From: CAXXOK01 sp963675925
GTDB lineage: Bacteria > Bacillota > Clostridia > Christensenellales > Aristaeellaceae
Length of the DNA stretch: 64,000 nucleotides
Direction of reading: 5' to 3'
Assembly (NCBI GenBank): GCA_963675925.2
Contig: CAXXIB010000002.1
Span: 62,001-126,000, forward strand
This document shows, in pieces, positions 51,968 to 61,267 of the stretch (position 1 is its first letter; each line of letters opens with the position of its first letter). The position numbers were made by a program, and so were the translations under genes. A model generated the notes under the pieces. The model did not search any database. It had not been told where the DNA came from and saw only the letters and a list, made by a program, of their open reading frames with translations.

Positions 51968-54511
51968 TCAAGAAATGCCGCGAACGCTGTAGCCCGCATC
52001 CTCGACTGCCTGAATCAACAAAGCGTTGGACAGGGTCTGGTTTGCGGTGACTTCGGCAGCCTGTTTGTCCAGGTCTACCGTGGCACTGAGAACACCCACA
52101 ACACCGCGCAGTGCTTCCTCCACGGCCTTCTTACAGTGGTTGCAGTTCATGCCGTCAATATGCATTAAGAGCGTTTTAGACTCCTGTGTTTTGTTTTCAA
52201 TGTCGGTTTCAGCTTGCATTCTAACTAAGGGGGTGATGTTTCCTCTGAAATCGTTCATAGGGTTCTCCTTTCGGTTGTCGATAGTAAATCGTTTCAGCCT
52301 GAGGGCGTTGGTTACAACGGTCACGGAGCTCAGGCTCATCGCCGCGGCCGCGATCATCGGACTCAGCGTAATCCCAAAGAACGGGTACAGTAGCCCCGCG
52401 GCAATGGGAATGCCGATGACATTGTAGAAAAATGCCCAGAACAGGTTTTGCTTGATGTTGCGGATTACCGCGCGGCTCAGGCGTATGGCATCGGGCACAT
52501 TGCGCAGCTGCTGGCCGCTCAAAATCACATCCGCGGTCTCCATGGCAATATCCGTTCCCGATGCCATGGCCAGACCCACATCCGCCTGTTTCAGCGCCGG
52601 TGCATCGTTAATGCCATCCCCGACCATCGCCACAGCCAACCCATTTGCTTGCAGGGTTTTGACCTGCTCGGACTTATCGGCAGGCAATACTTCGGCCATG
52701 ATGTCAGCAATACCCGCCTCATGGGCGATGGCCATCGCGGCTTCCTTGCGGTCGCCGGTTAAAAGCCACGGCTTAACATGCAGGTCTTTTAGGGCCTGCA
52801 CAGCCAGCGCTGCATCCGGTTTGATGGTATCGGCAATGCCCAGGAAGCCCAGCAAACGCTGACCCCTGGCAAAACAGAGCACCGATACACCCTGCGCACC
52901 GATTTCGGCAAGCTGTGCCTGATAGCCAGCCATCGGGATACCGTTTTGCGCCATCCATTCCGGTTTTCCCGCAAAGGCGGACTCGCCCGCTATGTCAGCG
53001 GAAAGGCCAAATCCGGCCGTTGCCTTGAAGTTTTGCACGGTTTCGGGCACAACGCCATGCTGCGTGCCATATTGGATCACGGCTTTCGCCAAAGGATGTT
53101 CACTGCCCGCTTCCAGCGTAACGGCTGCCTGCAAGAGTTCTTGCTCTAATATCCCATCAGCAGGTACAACGGCGTGGACCGTCATTTTTCCTTCGGTCAA
53201 GGTTCCGGTCTTGTCAAAGACAATATGCTTCACGCGATGTAAGGTTTCCAGCGCTTCGCCGTTGCGAAACAGCAATCCGTGCAGCGCGCCAACCCCTGTG
53301 CCGACCATAATCGCCACCGGCGTTGCCAGCCCCAAGGCGCAGGGGCAGGAGATAACCAGCACGGTAATTGCCATGCTGAGCGAGAAGGAAAAGCCTTCCC
53401 CCGCGATCATCCATACGGCAAAGGTGACCAGCGAGATTCCCATCACAATCGGTACAAACACGCCGGATATTTTATCCGCCAGTTTGGCAATCGGCGCTTT
53501 GCTTGCGCCCGCCTCCGATACCAGCTGGATGATTTTCTGCAAGGTCGTGTCTTCTCCTACATTCGTAGCTTCCATTAGGAAGGTAAACGCCGGGTTGAGA
53601 CTGCCGGCCACCAGCGTATCGCCCTTGTGTTTATCCACAGGCAGGCTTTCGCCTGTGATGTGCGACTGGTCTACAGTGATGTCGCCTTCAATCAGCGTAC
53701 CGTCAACGGGAATACGCTCGCCAGGGCGAATGCGCAGTACGTCGCCGGTGCGTACCTGCTGGGTGGCGACAACCATCTCCTGTCCATCCCGAATCACACG
53801 GACAGTATCAGGCGCAAGCGCCATCAGCTTTTTAATGGCTTCGGTGGTGCGCCCTTTGGCTCGCGCTTCCAGGCTGCGGCCCAGGGTAACCAGGGTTAGT
53901 ATCATCACGGCGGACTCAAAGTATAGGTTGCCGGAAAGTTCATTCACACGCATGCCCTGCGCCATAGACATCTGCAGCAAAATGACGATGCCGTACACAT
54001 ACGCCGCGCCGCTGCCTACCGCAATCAGGCTGTCCATATTCGGTGCACGGCGCACAAGCAGCTTAAGTCCGTTGCTGAAATACGCACGGTTGATAAACAG
54101 CACCGGTGTTGCCAACAGCAGCTGCAACAGCGCATTGGTCATCGGGTATTGTTCCATTTGTAAAAACGCGGGCATCGGGAGCCCCAGCATCTGCCCCATG
54201 CCGATCATCATCAGTGGGACAAGGAAAATAAGCGAAGTCCAGAAACGGACGCGCATAGGCTCTTTGGGCTGTGTTTCAGGGTCTTGTGCTGTCTCTTTTG
54301 TGGGCTTGCTTGCAATCGCGTGGTACCCGGCATGGTCGACTGCGGACACAATCTCCGTTTCGTGCGCAGCCCCGTCGCTGGTTTTCACACGCATGGAGTT
54401 ACCAAGCAAATCAACCTGCACGTCTTCCACGAACGGCAGTTTGCGAACCGCTTTATCAACATGTGCGCTGCAAGCAGCACAGGTCATACCTTCTACGCGG
54501 TATCGTTCCAT
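51968..54511 (-). CDS. copA: Copper-translocating P-type ATPase with metal-binding domains at both ends
   Basis: 847 residues from ATG at 54511 after AGGAGGT. Domains: HMA domain (GMTCAACSAHVDKAV, residues about 3-70), eight membrane helices with CPCALGLATP, phosphorylation site DKTGTLTEGK, SEHPLAKAV, hinge GDGINDAPALKQADVG, then about residue 780 a second HMA domain (GMNCNHCKKAVEEAL) joined by a polar linker. The membrane part ends near AALRLKRF. It exports Cu(I) using ATP. The C-terminal domain looks like a fused CopZ-type chaperone; an internal ATG (MNDFRGNI) could also make it separately. No CsoR gene is adjacent. Confidence 0.94.
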   Translation of the reverse strand: MERYRVEGMTCAACSAHVDKAVRKLPFVEDVQVDLLGNSMRVKTSDGAAHETEIVSAVDHAGYHAIASKPTKETAQDPETQPKEPMRVRFWTSLIFLVPLMMIGMGQMLGLPMPAFLQMEQYPMTNALLQLLLATPVLFINRAYFSNGLKLLVRRAPNMDSLIAVGSGAAYVYGIVILLQMSMAQGMRVNELSGNLYFESAVMILTLVTLGRSLEARAKGRTTEAIKKLMALAPDTVRVIRDGQEMVVATQQVRTGDVLRIRPGERIPVDGTLIEGDITVDQSHITGESLPVDKHKGDTLVAGSLNPAFTFLMEATNVGEDTTLQKIIQLVSEAGASKAPIAKLADKISGVFVPIVMGISLVTFAVWMIAGEGFSFSLSMAITVLVISCPCALGLATPVAIMVGTGVGALHGLLFRNGEALETLHRVKHIVFDKTGTLTEGKMTVHAVVPADGILEQELLQAAVTLEAGSEHPLAKAVIQYGTQHGVVPETVQNFKATAGFGLSADIAGESAFAGKPEWMAQNGIPMAGYQAQLAEIGAQGVSVLCFARGQRLLGFLGIADTIKPDAALAVQALKDLHVKPWLLTGDRKEAAMAIAHEAGIADIMAEVLPADKSEQVKTLQANGLAVAMVGDGINDAPALKQADVGLAMASGTDIAMETADVILSGQQLRNVPDAIRLSRAVIRNIKQNLFWAFFYNVIGIPIAAGLLYPFFGITLSPMIAAAAMSLSSVTVVTNALRLKRFTIDNRKENPMNDFRGNITPLVRMQAETDIENKTQESKTLLMHIDGMNCNHCKKAVEEALRGVVGVLSATVDLDKQAAEVTANQTLSNALLIQAVEDAGYSVRGIS

Positions 54512-54618
54512 CGTCAGCACCTCCTATATGTACAGTATACCCAAACTGTCAAATGCTAAACGGCAGGAAAATCACCCGACTTGCGAGAAACCTTTGTAGA
54601 ACGCAAAGGAGAACGCGC

Positions 54619-55158
54619 ATGAAAGAGCTTTGGACCCTGCTGAGTACATTTTTTTTGATCGGGAGCATCACCTTTGGCGGTGGCTATGCGGTGCTTCCCA
54701 TCCTCATCCGTGAAATTGTGCAAAAACGGCAATGGATTACCGAGGATGTGCTGCTGGATTATTTCGCCGTCAGCCAAACGACACCCGGTGTAATCTGTGT
54801 GAATATTTCCACCTTCCTTGGCTATCGCAGAAAAGGCATCCTCGGCGCGATTGCTGCGACCGTTGGCGTAGTGCTTCCGTCGCTGATCATTATCACGGTG
54901 ATCGCTGCTGTGCTGTCCAACTTCTCAGACATTGTGTGGGTGCAGCATGCCTTTGCGGGTATTCGCATTGCCGTCAGTGCGATGATCGCCTCCACCGTGT
55001 GGAATCTGGCAAAGAAAAACGTTCGTTCGTGGCTGAAAGCAGCCATCGCTATCACTGCTTTTGTTACGGTTGCCATCATTCATATCTCACCGATTTATGT
55101 ATCGCTTGCCTTTGCGGTATTCGGTGCTTTCTTTTTTGGAAGGAGGCGTGAAGCATGA
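54619..55158 (+). CDS. Chromate transporter family protein, first half
   Basis: 179 residues from ATG at 54619 after AAAGGAG. It is one CHR domain: FFLIGSITFGGGYAVLPIL and SQTTPGVICVNISTFLGYRRKG contain the family motifs. Short-chain CHR proteins work as pairs of half-size subunits in Bacillus. Substrate (chromate or another oxyanion) is unproven. Divergent from copA. Confidence 0.9.
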   Translation: MKELWTLLSTFFLIGSITFGGGYAVLPILIREIVQKRQWITEDVLLDYFAVSQTTPGVICVNISTFLGYRRKGILGAIAATVGVVLPSLIIITVIAAVLSNFSDIVWVQHAFAGIRIAVSAMIASTVWNLAKKNVRSWLKAAIAITAFVTVAIIHISPIYVSLAFAVFGAFFFGRRREA

Positions 55159-55712
55159 TTTTTCTACAATTAGCGTTTGAGTTTTTCAAGGCGGGTCTGT
55201 TCGCCGTCGGCGGCGGGCTGGCCACCCTACCGTTTTTAATCCAGATGTCGCAAAACTATCCCCATTGGTTCTCCATCGATCAACTCATGCAGATGGTTGC
55301 GGTGTCGGAGTCAACCCCCGGCCCCATTGGCGTAAACATGGCCAGTTATGTTGGGTTTCATGTAGCAGGCATCCCGGGCGCGATTACGGCGACGGTTGCG
55401 TTGATACTTCCGGCATTTTTAACCATACTGATTGTTGTGCGCGTACTGGACCGCTTTGAAAAAAGCCGCCGCATTCAAGGCGGTATGGAAGCCATGCGGC
55501 CCGCCGTTACCGGCCTCATCGCTGCGGCGGGGTATGCGGTGCTCCAGTCGGTGCTTTTCACGGCGGACGGCGGGTTTTCTTCGCTTCGCTGGCTGCCGCT
55601 TGGGCTATTTATCGGGCTGTTCCTGCTGCAAAGAATCAAGCGGCTCAGCAGCATTCATCCCATTGCCTATATCGCTGTTGGCGCGGTGCTTGGCATCCTG
55701 TTCAAGGTATAG
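55155..55712 (+). CDS. Chromate transporter family protein, second half
   Basis: 185 residues; the start overlaps the first half by ATGA. Motifs are FFKAGLFAVGGGLATLPFL and SESTPGPIGVNMASYVG, the counterpart CHR domain with presumably inverted topology. The two proteins probably form a heterodimeric transporter. Confidence 0.9.
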   Translation: MIFLQLAFEFFKAGLFAVGGGLATLPFLIQMSQNYPHWFSIDQLMQMVAVSESTPGPIGVNMASYVGFHVAGIPGAITATVALILPAFLTILIVVRVLDRFEKSRRIQGGMEAMRPAVTGLIAAAGYAVLQSVLFTADGGFSSLRWLPLGLFIGLFLLQRIKRLSSIHPIAYIAVGAVLGILFKV

Positions 55713-55740
55713 CACCGCCCTCTCATCACACCGAATATTT

Positions 55741-55769
55741 TTGACTGATTGTATGGTTTATGGTATACT
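55741..55769 (+). promoter_or_regulatory. Sigma-A promoter of the sugar transferase gene
   Basis: TTGACT (55741-55746), 17 bases, TATACT (55764-55769); gene start at 55861, leaving a leader of about 85 bases. Confidence 0.75.
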
Positions 55770-55860
55770 TTTTTATGTCTAAAAGCCGATTTTCATTGAG
55801 CTACACTATTGTCCCTGCATTCTTACATAAGTGCGGGGCATCGTTTTGCACGGAGGGCAA

Positions 55861-57270
55861 ATGAAGAAACGATCGTTTCTATCGCAGTTACTGACGGCGG
55901 TATCCCAGATGCTTCTGTACCTGTGCGTATTCCTCGCTTTCTTCCTGATGCAGTCGATCAGTAACCCGCAAATTCTGGCCTACAACCGTACAACTGCCAT
56001 CACCATGGCGACGTTTGCCATCGTGCTTTTGCTGCTTGGCAATGTGTACGGTGGATTTCAGATGGGCGCGCGCAAAACACGCTCGGTGTTTTTTGCAATC
56101 CTGATCTCTGTCATCCTGACGGATTTGGTCACCTACCTCCAGTTGCAAATCATGAACGTGAACCCGGCCAAGAATCCCCGCCTGATTTTATTCGGCATGG
56201 ATTTCCTGTGGTTTTGCCTGACGATGGTTCTGCAAACCGGAATCATCTACGCCATTGTCCGGCTGGGTGATCAGCTTTATTACAAACTGAACCCTCCGCA
56301 GCGATGCTGCATTATCGCCGCTACGCAGGAGCTTGCCGACCATATCGCCGAAAAGCTGAATACCTTTCCCAAGCGCTATCAGCTATGCGATGTGCTGCAC
56401 TACCACTGCGATGACCTGCATGAAACCATACAGGAACATGACGTGGTATTCCTCGCCGGCATCCCCGATACCGAGGAAGCGGCCATCGAGGCATTTTGCT
56501 ACAAGCACGGCAAAGCCATGTATCTGGCAGCTGAACTAGAGGATGTGATTATATCCTCTTCCACCCAGGTCGTGATTGACGACACATTGTTTTTGCACAC
56601 CTTCCGTGTGGAGCTCACCCCCATGCAGCGCATCGTTAAGCGGCTGATGGATGTTGTGTTTTCCGGCATCGGCATTGTGGTGCTAAGCCCGGTCATGCTG
56701 GTTACCGCCATGCTGATCAAGTTTTACGACAAGGGCCCCGTGTTTTTCAAGCAAAAACGCGCCACCCTAAACGGTAGAATCTTCACCATTATCAAGTTTC
56801 GAACCATGTTTGATCACGACCAGTCTACCCCGCATGTATCAACCACCAAAAACGACAATCGCATCACCAAGGTGGGTCATGTGCTGCGCAGACTGCGCAT
56901 TGATGAGCTTCCCCAGCTGTTCAACGTCTTTATAGGCGATATGAGCATAGTCGGTCCGCGTCCGGAGATGCTGGAAAACGTAGACCGCTACACCCGCGAT
57001 GTGCCGGAATTCGTATACCGCCAGAAAATGAAGGCAGGTATGACGGGACTGGCCCAAATCGACGGCAAGTACAACACTTCCCCTAAGGACAAGATCATCC
57101 TCGACCTGATGTACATTCACCGCTTCTCACTGATGTCTGATATCCGGCTGATGTTTCGCACCGTAACTGTACTGTTTCGGCCCGATAGCGCAGAAGGCTT
57201 TCATCATCACAAGGAAGTCGTGAAACTCCCCATCCGCATCCGTTCCAAAACAACACTGACCGAACAATGA
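55861..57270 (+). CDS. Polyprenyl-phosphate sugar-1-phosphate transferase
   Basis: 469 residues from ATG at 55861 after GGAGGG (a GTG 30 bases earlier has no ribosome-binding site). Four N-terminal helices and a Rossmann-like middle are followed by a membrane helix (about 267-287) and the catalytic bacterial-transferase domain: KFRTMFDH, RLRIDELPQLFNVFIGDMSIVGPRPE and KAGMTGLAQIDGKYN. It moves a hexose-1-phosphate from its nucleotide to undecaprenyl phosphate, starting exopolysaccharide synthesis. It pairs with the following nucleotidyltransferase. Confidence 0.92.
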   Translation: MKKRSFLSQLLTAVSQMLLYLCVFLAFFLMQSISNPQILAYNRTTAITMATFAIVLLLLGNVYGGFQMGARKTRSVFFAILISVILTDLVTYLQLQIMNVNPAKNPRLILFGMDFLWFCLTMVLQTGIIYAIVRLGDQLYYKLNPPQRCCIIAATQELADHIAEKLNTFPKRYQLCDVLHYHCDDLHETIQEHDVVFLAGIPDTEEAAIEAFCYKHGKAMYLAAELEDVIISSSTQVVIDDTLFLHTFRVELTPMQRIVKRLMDVVFSGIGIVVLSPVMLVTAMLIKFYDKGPVFFKQKRATLNGRIFTIIKFRTMFDHDQSTPHVSTTKNDNRITKVGHVLRRLRIDELPQLFNVFIGDMSIVGPRPEMLENVDRYTRDVPEFVYRQKMKAGMTGLAQIDGKYNTSPKDKIILDLMYIHRFSLMSDIRLMFRTVTVLFRPDSAEGFHHHKEVVKLPIRIRSKTTLTEQ

Positions 57271-57285
57271 AATGGAGATCCTCGC

Positions 57286-58191
57286 ATGGATAAAACATTA
57301 TTAATCATGGCCGCCGGCATGGGCTCTCGCTACGGCGGAGACAAGCAAGTTGAAGGTATGGGCCCGCACAACGAAATACTGCTGGAGTACTCGATATACG
57401 ATGCGCTGAAAGCCGGCTTTAACAAGGTCGTGTTCATTATCAAAGCAGATTTTGAGCAGCGCATCCGCGACCTGATCGGCGATAGACTCAGCCGCAAAGT
57501 AACGGTGGAGTACGCCGTACAGGATTTCTCCAGCCTGCCGGACTGGTACCAACTGCCCAAGGAACGCACCAAGCCCTTTGGCACCGTGCACGCCGTGCTT
57601 TGCGCCAAAGATATCATTCACGAACCGTTCGCTGTCATCAATGCTGACGATTATTATGGCCGCGAGCCCTACGGAAGTATCTTCACCCATCTGCAAACCC
57701 TGTCGCCGCAGCAGGAAGCTTGCATGGTTTGCTATCGGCTGAAAAACACCGTCAGCGATAACGGTACGGTTACGCGCGGTGTTTGCGAAACCGATGATCA
57801 GGGCAAGCTTGCCCGCATTACTGAAACTTACAAAATACAGTGCTTCCCGGATGGTTCCATCCGCGATACGCAGACCGACCCTGGTGGCGTTGTGCTCGAT
57901 CCCGATAGCCTGGTCAGCATGAACCTGTTTGGCTTCACCCCCTGGTTTTTGGATATCGCAGAGGAGCGCTTCCACGCCTTCCTGCGCGGCCTGAAACCGG
58001 GCGAACTGCGCGCCGAATACGTGCTGCCTACATTGGCCGACGAAATGATGCACAAGGATGGCTTGACCATTGATGTGCTGACAACGCAGGCCTCCTGGTT
58101 TGGCGTAACCTACAAGGAAGACAAACCTGTTGTGCAGCAGAAGCTTAAAGAGCTGCACCAAAAGGGTTTCTATCCGGATACACTGTTTTAA
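57286..58191 (+). CDS. Sugar-1-phosphate nucleotidyltransferase-like protein
   Basis: 301 residues. The N-terminal nucleotide loop is MAAGMGSRYGGDKQVEGMG and the metal-binding stretch INADDYYG. Size and pattern resemble UTP-glucose-1-phosphate-type enzymes, though the substrate is not certain. It lies 15 bases after the sugar transferase and probably supplies its sugar nucleotide. Confidence 0.85.
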   Translation: MDKTLLIMAAGMGSRYGGDKQVEGMGPHNEILLEYSIYDALKAGFNKVVFIIKADFEQRIRDLIGDRLSRKVTVEYAVQDFSSLPDWYQLPKERTKPFGTVHAVLCAKDIIHEPFAVINADDYYGREPYGSIFTHLQTLSPQQEACMVCYRLKNTVSDNGTVTRGVCETDDQGKLARITETYKIQCFPDGSIRDTQTDPGGVVLDPDSLVSMNLFGFTPWFLDIAEERFHAFLRGLKPGELRAEYVLPTLADEMMHKDGLTIDVLTTQASWFGVTYKEDKPVVQQKLKELHQKGFYPDTLF

Positions 58192-58222
58192 ACAAGATTC
58201 CTCCACAGCAAAGCCCTTTTAT

Positions 58223-58247
58223 ACGCGCCAACTGGCGCGTTTTTTTG
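58223..58247 (+). terminator. Terminator after the nucleotidyltransferase gene
   Basis: Stem ACGCGCC/GGCGCGT with loop AACT followed by seven Ts. Confidence 0.9.
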
Positions 58248-58256
58248 TATGCAGTA

Positions 58257-58285
58257 TTGACAGATTCCCAAAATCGTTCTATTAT
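58257..58285 (+). promoter_or_regulatory. Sigma-A promoter of the tetR-ABC operon
   Basis: Perfect TTGACA (58257-58262), 17 bases, TATTAT (58280-58285). Confidence 0.85.
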
Positions 58286-58310
58286 GACTATATCGTCTAT
58301 TTTAGTCATA
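58283..58310. promoter_or_regulatory. Probable TetR-type operator
   Basis: Perfect 8-base arms TATGACTA and TAGTCATA separated by 12 bases overlap the -10 box and the likely transcription start. Position and 28-base size fit autorepression by the TetR-type protein encoded next. Confidence 0.7.
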
Positions 58311-58329
58311 CGCTATTTATGGAGGTGGC

Positions 58330-58932
58330 ATGATGCCAAGATCCTTCTCGGAAACGGAGAAAGCCTATATCAAAGAACGGCTATTACAGGAAGCCGAAGT
58401 ATGTCTCTCCCTCTACGGCGTTCGTAAAACGACCGTGGATGATCTCGTGCGCCGCGCCAAAATCCCCAAGGGTACGTTTTACCTGTTCTACACGTCCAAA
58501 GAAGCGCTGATCTTTGAAGTGATCCTGAAATACAATACAGCCATACAGCAGCAACTGGTTAAACAGGTCGCTGACATGCCGCAAACCCCCGGCCCGGAAG
58601 AATTGACGGAGCTCATCATCGGGCTTTACCAATCGCTGGATGGCTCCTTCCTTCTCAAACTTATGGAAAACGGGGAGCTCGAACTGCTGATGCGCAACGC
58701 ACCGCCGGAGTTCTTGCAGGCCAACATCCTGGACGACGAACGCATGACCGCCCAGCTGATGGCACTGCTTCCCAAGGCCGATGCAAAGAAAAGCGCTGTG
58801 TTTTCCGCCGCGATACGGGGCACGTTCCTGTTTTTATTCCACAAGGATGAAATATCGCGCGACCATTTCGACGAGGTTCTTCGCATTGTCGTTCACGGCG
58901 TAGTACTGCAAATGTTTGGAGGGCAGGCATGA
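58330..58932 (+). CDS. TetR-family regulator of the ABC exporter
   Basis: 200 residues; ATGs at 58330 and 58333 both follow GGAGGTGG. The helix-turn-helix reads GVRKTTVDDLVRRAKIPKGTFYLFYTSKEAL. The C-terminal ligand domain has no recognisable substrate signature. It overlaps the ATPase gene by ATGA and almost certainly represses its own operon through the palindrome over the promoter. Confidence 0.9.
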   Translation: MMPRSFSETEKAYIKERLLQEAEVCLSLYGVRKTTVDDLVRRAKIPKGTFYLFYTSKEALIFEVILKYNTAIQQQLVKQVADMPQTPGPEELTELIIGLYQSLDGSFLLKLMENGELELLMRNAPPEFLQANILDDERMTAQLMALLPKADAKKSAVFSAAIRGTFLFLFHKDEISRDHFDEVLRIVVHGVVLQMFGGQA

Positions 58933-59777
58933 TCAACGTTGAAAACCTGCGGTTTAGCTATTCAAGCAAACCCTTTATACAGTCCATGAGTTTTTCCGTG
59001 CAGGATGGCGAGATCTTCGGGTTTCTCGGGCCCTCCGGCGCGGGTAAAAGCACACTGCAAAAGCTGTTAATCGGTTTACTGCCCCGCTATGGCGGCACTG
59101 TGACGGTCAACGGCACAGAGGCCAGGCATGCGACCCGTGACTTTTACCAGACCATCGGGGTGGATTTCGAGTTCCCAAGCCTCTATGAAAAGCTGACAGG
59201 GCGGGAGAACCTTCTGTTTTTCTCCTCACTGTACGAAACCCACCGGGATATCGACGAACTGTTACGGACGATCGGGCTGGACCGCGACGCGGACAAGAAG
59301 GTAGCGGAGTATTCCAAGGGGATGAAGTCGCGGCTGAACTTCATCAAAGCGCTTGTACACAAACCGAATCTGCTGTTCCTGGATGAACCGACCAGCGGCC
59401 TCGACCCCTCCAACGCCCGCGTGATGAAGGATATGATCCTTGCAGAAAAAGCGGCGGGCCGAACCGTGATCCTGACCACGCATAACATGTACGATGCGGC
59501 GGAGCTCTGCGACCGCGTATCGTTCGTCGTAGACGGCGCAATCGCCGCACTGGATACGCCCAAAGCCCTGATGACGCGCCATCGCGCTGTGATGATGACC
59601 TACGCCTATCCCGCGCCGGACGGCGCGCTTCTGGAGCGCAGCGTAGCGCTGGAAAAGACCGGCGACGATCAACTCTTCCTGCAATTAGCGCAGGAGGGCA
59701 AGCTTGCCAGCGTCCACTCCGCCGAACCGACCCTCAACGATATGTTCGTCGAGATCACCGGGAGGGGGCTGCAATGA
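58929..59777 (+). CDS. ABC exporter ATP-binding protein
   Basis: 282 residues. Walker A is GPSGAGKST, the signature region is YSKGMKSRL (SKGM in place of the canonical LSGGQ), Walker B is LLFLDEPTSGLD, and the switch His is in TTHNMYDA. The C-terminal 70 residues form the small regulatory domain of DrrA-type exporters. Gene order TetR-ATPase-permease-permease and sequence character fit the fluoroquinolone-export-like group described in mycobacteria; actual cargo is unknown. Confidence 0.92.
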   Translation: MINVENLRFSYSSKPFIQSMSFSVQDGEIFGFLGPSGAGKSTLQKLLIGLLPRYGGTVTVNGTEARHATRDFYQTIGVDFEFPSLYEKLTGRENLLFFSSLYETHRDIDELLRTIGLDRDADKKVAEYSKGMKSRLNFIKALVHKPNLLFLDEPTSGLDPSNARVMKDMILAEKAAGRTVILTTHNMYDAAELCDRVSFVVDGAIAALDTPKALMTRHRAVMMTYAYPAPDGALLERSVALEKTGDDQLFLQLAQEGKLASVHSAEPTLNDMFVEITGRGLQ

Positions 59778-60457
59778 GGGCGAAAACGCTGATCCTTGCC
59801 GATATCCGCTTTCAAATCCGTTACGGATTTTATACGATCTACAGCCTGTTCACGCTTGTATACCTGGGCCTGCTCTATGCCCTGCCGGACACCTGGCGCA
59901 GCGATGCGGCCGCCGTGATGATCTTCACCGATCCCGCCGCGATGGGGCTGTTCTTTATGGGCGCGATCGTGCTGTTTGAAAAAAACGAGCGGGTGCTGGA
60001 CTCCATCGCCGTCTCCCCAGTGAGTGCATGGGACTATGTGCTGTCCAAGCTTGTATCCATCGGGCTGATCTCCACGCTCGTCGCGGCAGTGATCGGCCTG
60101 GGCGCGGGGGTGATCCGCTCTCCCCTGCTGTTCCTCGTGTCGGTGTTTCTGTGCTCCTGCCTGTTTTCCTCGCTGGGGCTAATTGCCGCGTGCAAGATCA
60201 AAACCCTAAACCAGTTTTTCCTCGCCGCTGTACCGCTGGAGATACTGACCGTCGTTCCGGCCATCCTCTGGATGTTCTTCGTACCATCGAATCTTTTCGT
60301 ACTGCACCCAGGAGCGGCCATGCTGATGCTTTGCACGGGCCGCGGTGCCGTGCCGCTTGCGCTGCTCTCGCTGCTGCTGTGGACGGCGGTGTTCTACGTA
60401 ATCGCCGTGAGGGTCGTCCGACGTATGCTGCTGTCTGTGGGAGGGATTACACTGTGA
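59774..60457 (+). CDS. ABC exporter permease, first subunit
   Basis: 227 residues, about six helices. It begins RAKTLILADIRFQIRYGFYTIYSLFT and has the ABC-2 type pattern of ILFEKNERVLDSIAVSPVSAWDYVLSK-like sequence before the third helix. Overlaps its neighbours by four bases on both sides. Confidence 0.88.
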   Translation: MRAKTLILADIRFQIRYGFYTIYSLFTLVYLGLLYALPDTWRSDAAAVMIFTDPAAMGLFFMGAIVLFEKNERVLDSIAVSPVSAWDYVLSKLVSIGLISTLVAAVIGLGAGVIRSPLLFLVSVFLCSCLFSSLGLIAACKIKTLNQFFLAAVPLEILTVVPAILWMFFVPSNLFVLHPGAAMLMLCTGRGAVPLALLSLLLWTAVFYVIAVRVVRRMLLSVGGITL

Positions 60458-61167
60458 AATCCAATCTTTTATCCATGCGGATGTTTTTCCGGCAGATTCG
60501 CGGCGACAGCATGCTCTTTTTTCTGTGTTTTCTGCCGCTGCTGGTCGCCGCATTGTTTCGCTTTGGTATCCCATTTCTGGAAACACAGCTTATGGGCGCG
60601 TTCCACACAGCGAGTGTGCTTTCGGGATATTACCTTCTGTTTGATTTGTTTCTGGCGGTGATCGCGCCCTATCTGTTAGTATTCATCTCTGCGATGGTCA
60701 TGCTGTCGGAAATCGACGAGCACGTTGCCGCTTACCTGATTGTAACGCCTGTGCGCAGGGAGGGTTATATCGTCTCAAGGCTTGTCTACCCTGCGTTGCT
60801 TTCGGCGATCGTCTCCGCCGCGCTGCTCATGTGCTGCGCGCTGACGGAATGGACACTCTGGAATATTCTACTGCTGAGCCTGCTTTCGGTTCTGCTCTGC
60901 GTGCCTGTGGCGATGCTAGTGGTTGCCTACTCGCACAACCGCGTGGAAGGCATGGCGCTTTCGAAGATTTCCGGACTTCTTCTATTTGGGCTTCCGGTTC
61001 CGTTTTTTCTGACAAACGGGCTGCAATATTTGTTTGGCTGGCTTCCATCCTTTTGGATCGCAAAACTGTTTCTTTCGCAAAATTACCTTGCCCTGCTCCC
61101 TGCCGTTTTGCTTTCGGTGGTGTGGATATGGTTGCAGTACAAGCGCTTTGTGCGCAAGCTGCTTTAA
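60454..61167 (+). CDS. ABC exporter permease, second subunit
   Basis: 237 residues from GTG at 60454, which overlaps the previous stop (GTGA) and follows GGGAGGG. Six helices. The segment LSEIDEHVAAYLIVTPVRREGYIVSRL parallels the first permease, so the two form a heterodimer. Reading further upstream in frame would cover the first permease gene and is not credible. Confidence 0.88.
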   Translation: MKSNLLSMRMFFRQIRGDSMLFFLCFLPLLVAALFRFGIPFLETQLMGAFHTASVLSGYYLLFDLFLAVIAPYLLVFISAMVMLSEIDEHVAAYLIVTPVRREGYIVSRLVYPALLSAIVSAALLMCCALTEWTLWNILLLSLLSVLLCVPVAMLVVAYSHNRVEGMALSKISGLLLFGLPVPFFLTNGLQYLFGWLPSFWIAKLFLSQNYLALLPAVLLSVVWIWLQYKRFVRKLL

Positions 61168-61267
61168 TCCTGCCTCCCGGCATGGTATACTATATCCAAC
61201 CAATGGCAACCGCAGGCCCGACGAAAAACAATATTCCATGACGACTGACGCATAAGGAGGGTCTTTT

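Noticed and set aside
52992..54599. Long open frame (over 500 codons) antisense to copA
   Set aside because: It mirrors the copA codons, is rich in Ser/Arg/Ile without domains, and lacks a ribosome-binding site.
54512..54618. CopY or CsoR operator and promoter between copA and the chromate genes
   Set aside because: TTGACA and TATACT are present on the copA strand but only seven bases apart, and no clear TACANNTGTA or CsoR palindrome is found.
57301..58206. 301-codon antisense frame over the nucleotidyltransferase
   Set aside because: Shadow of a well-supported gene in a GC-biased codon pattern.
60028..60453. Upstream extension of the second ABC permease
   Set aside because: It overlaps the first permease in another frame and lacks hydrophobic pattern; GTG at 60454 has proper signals.
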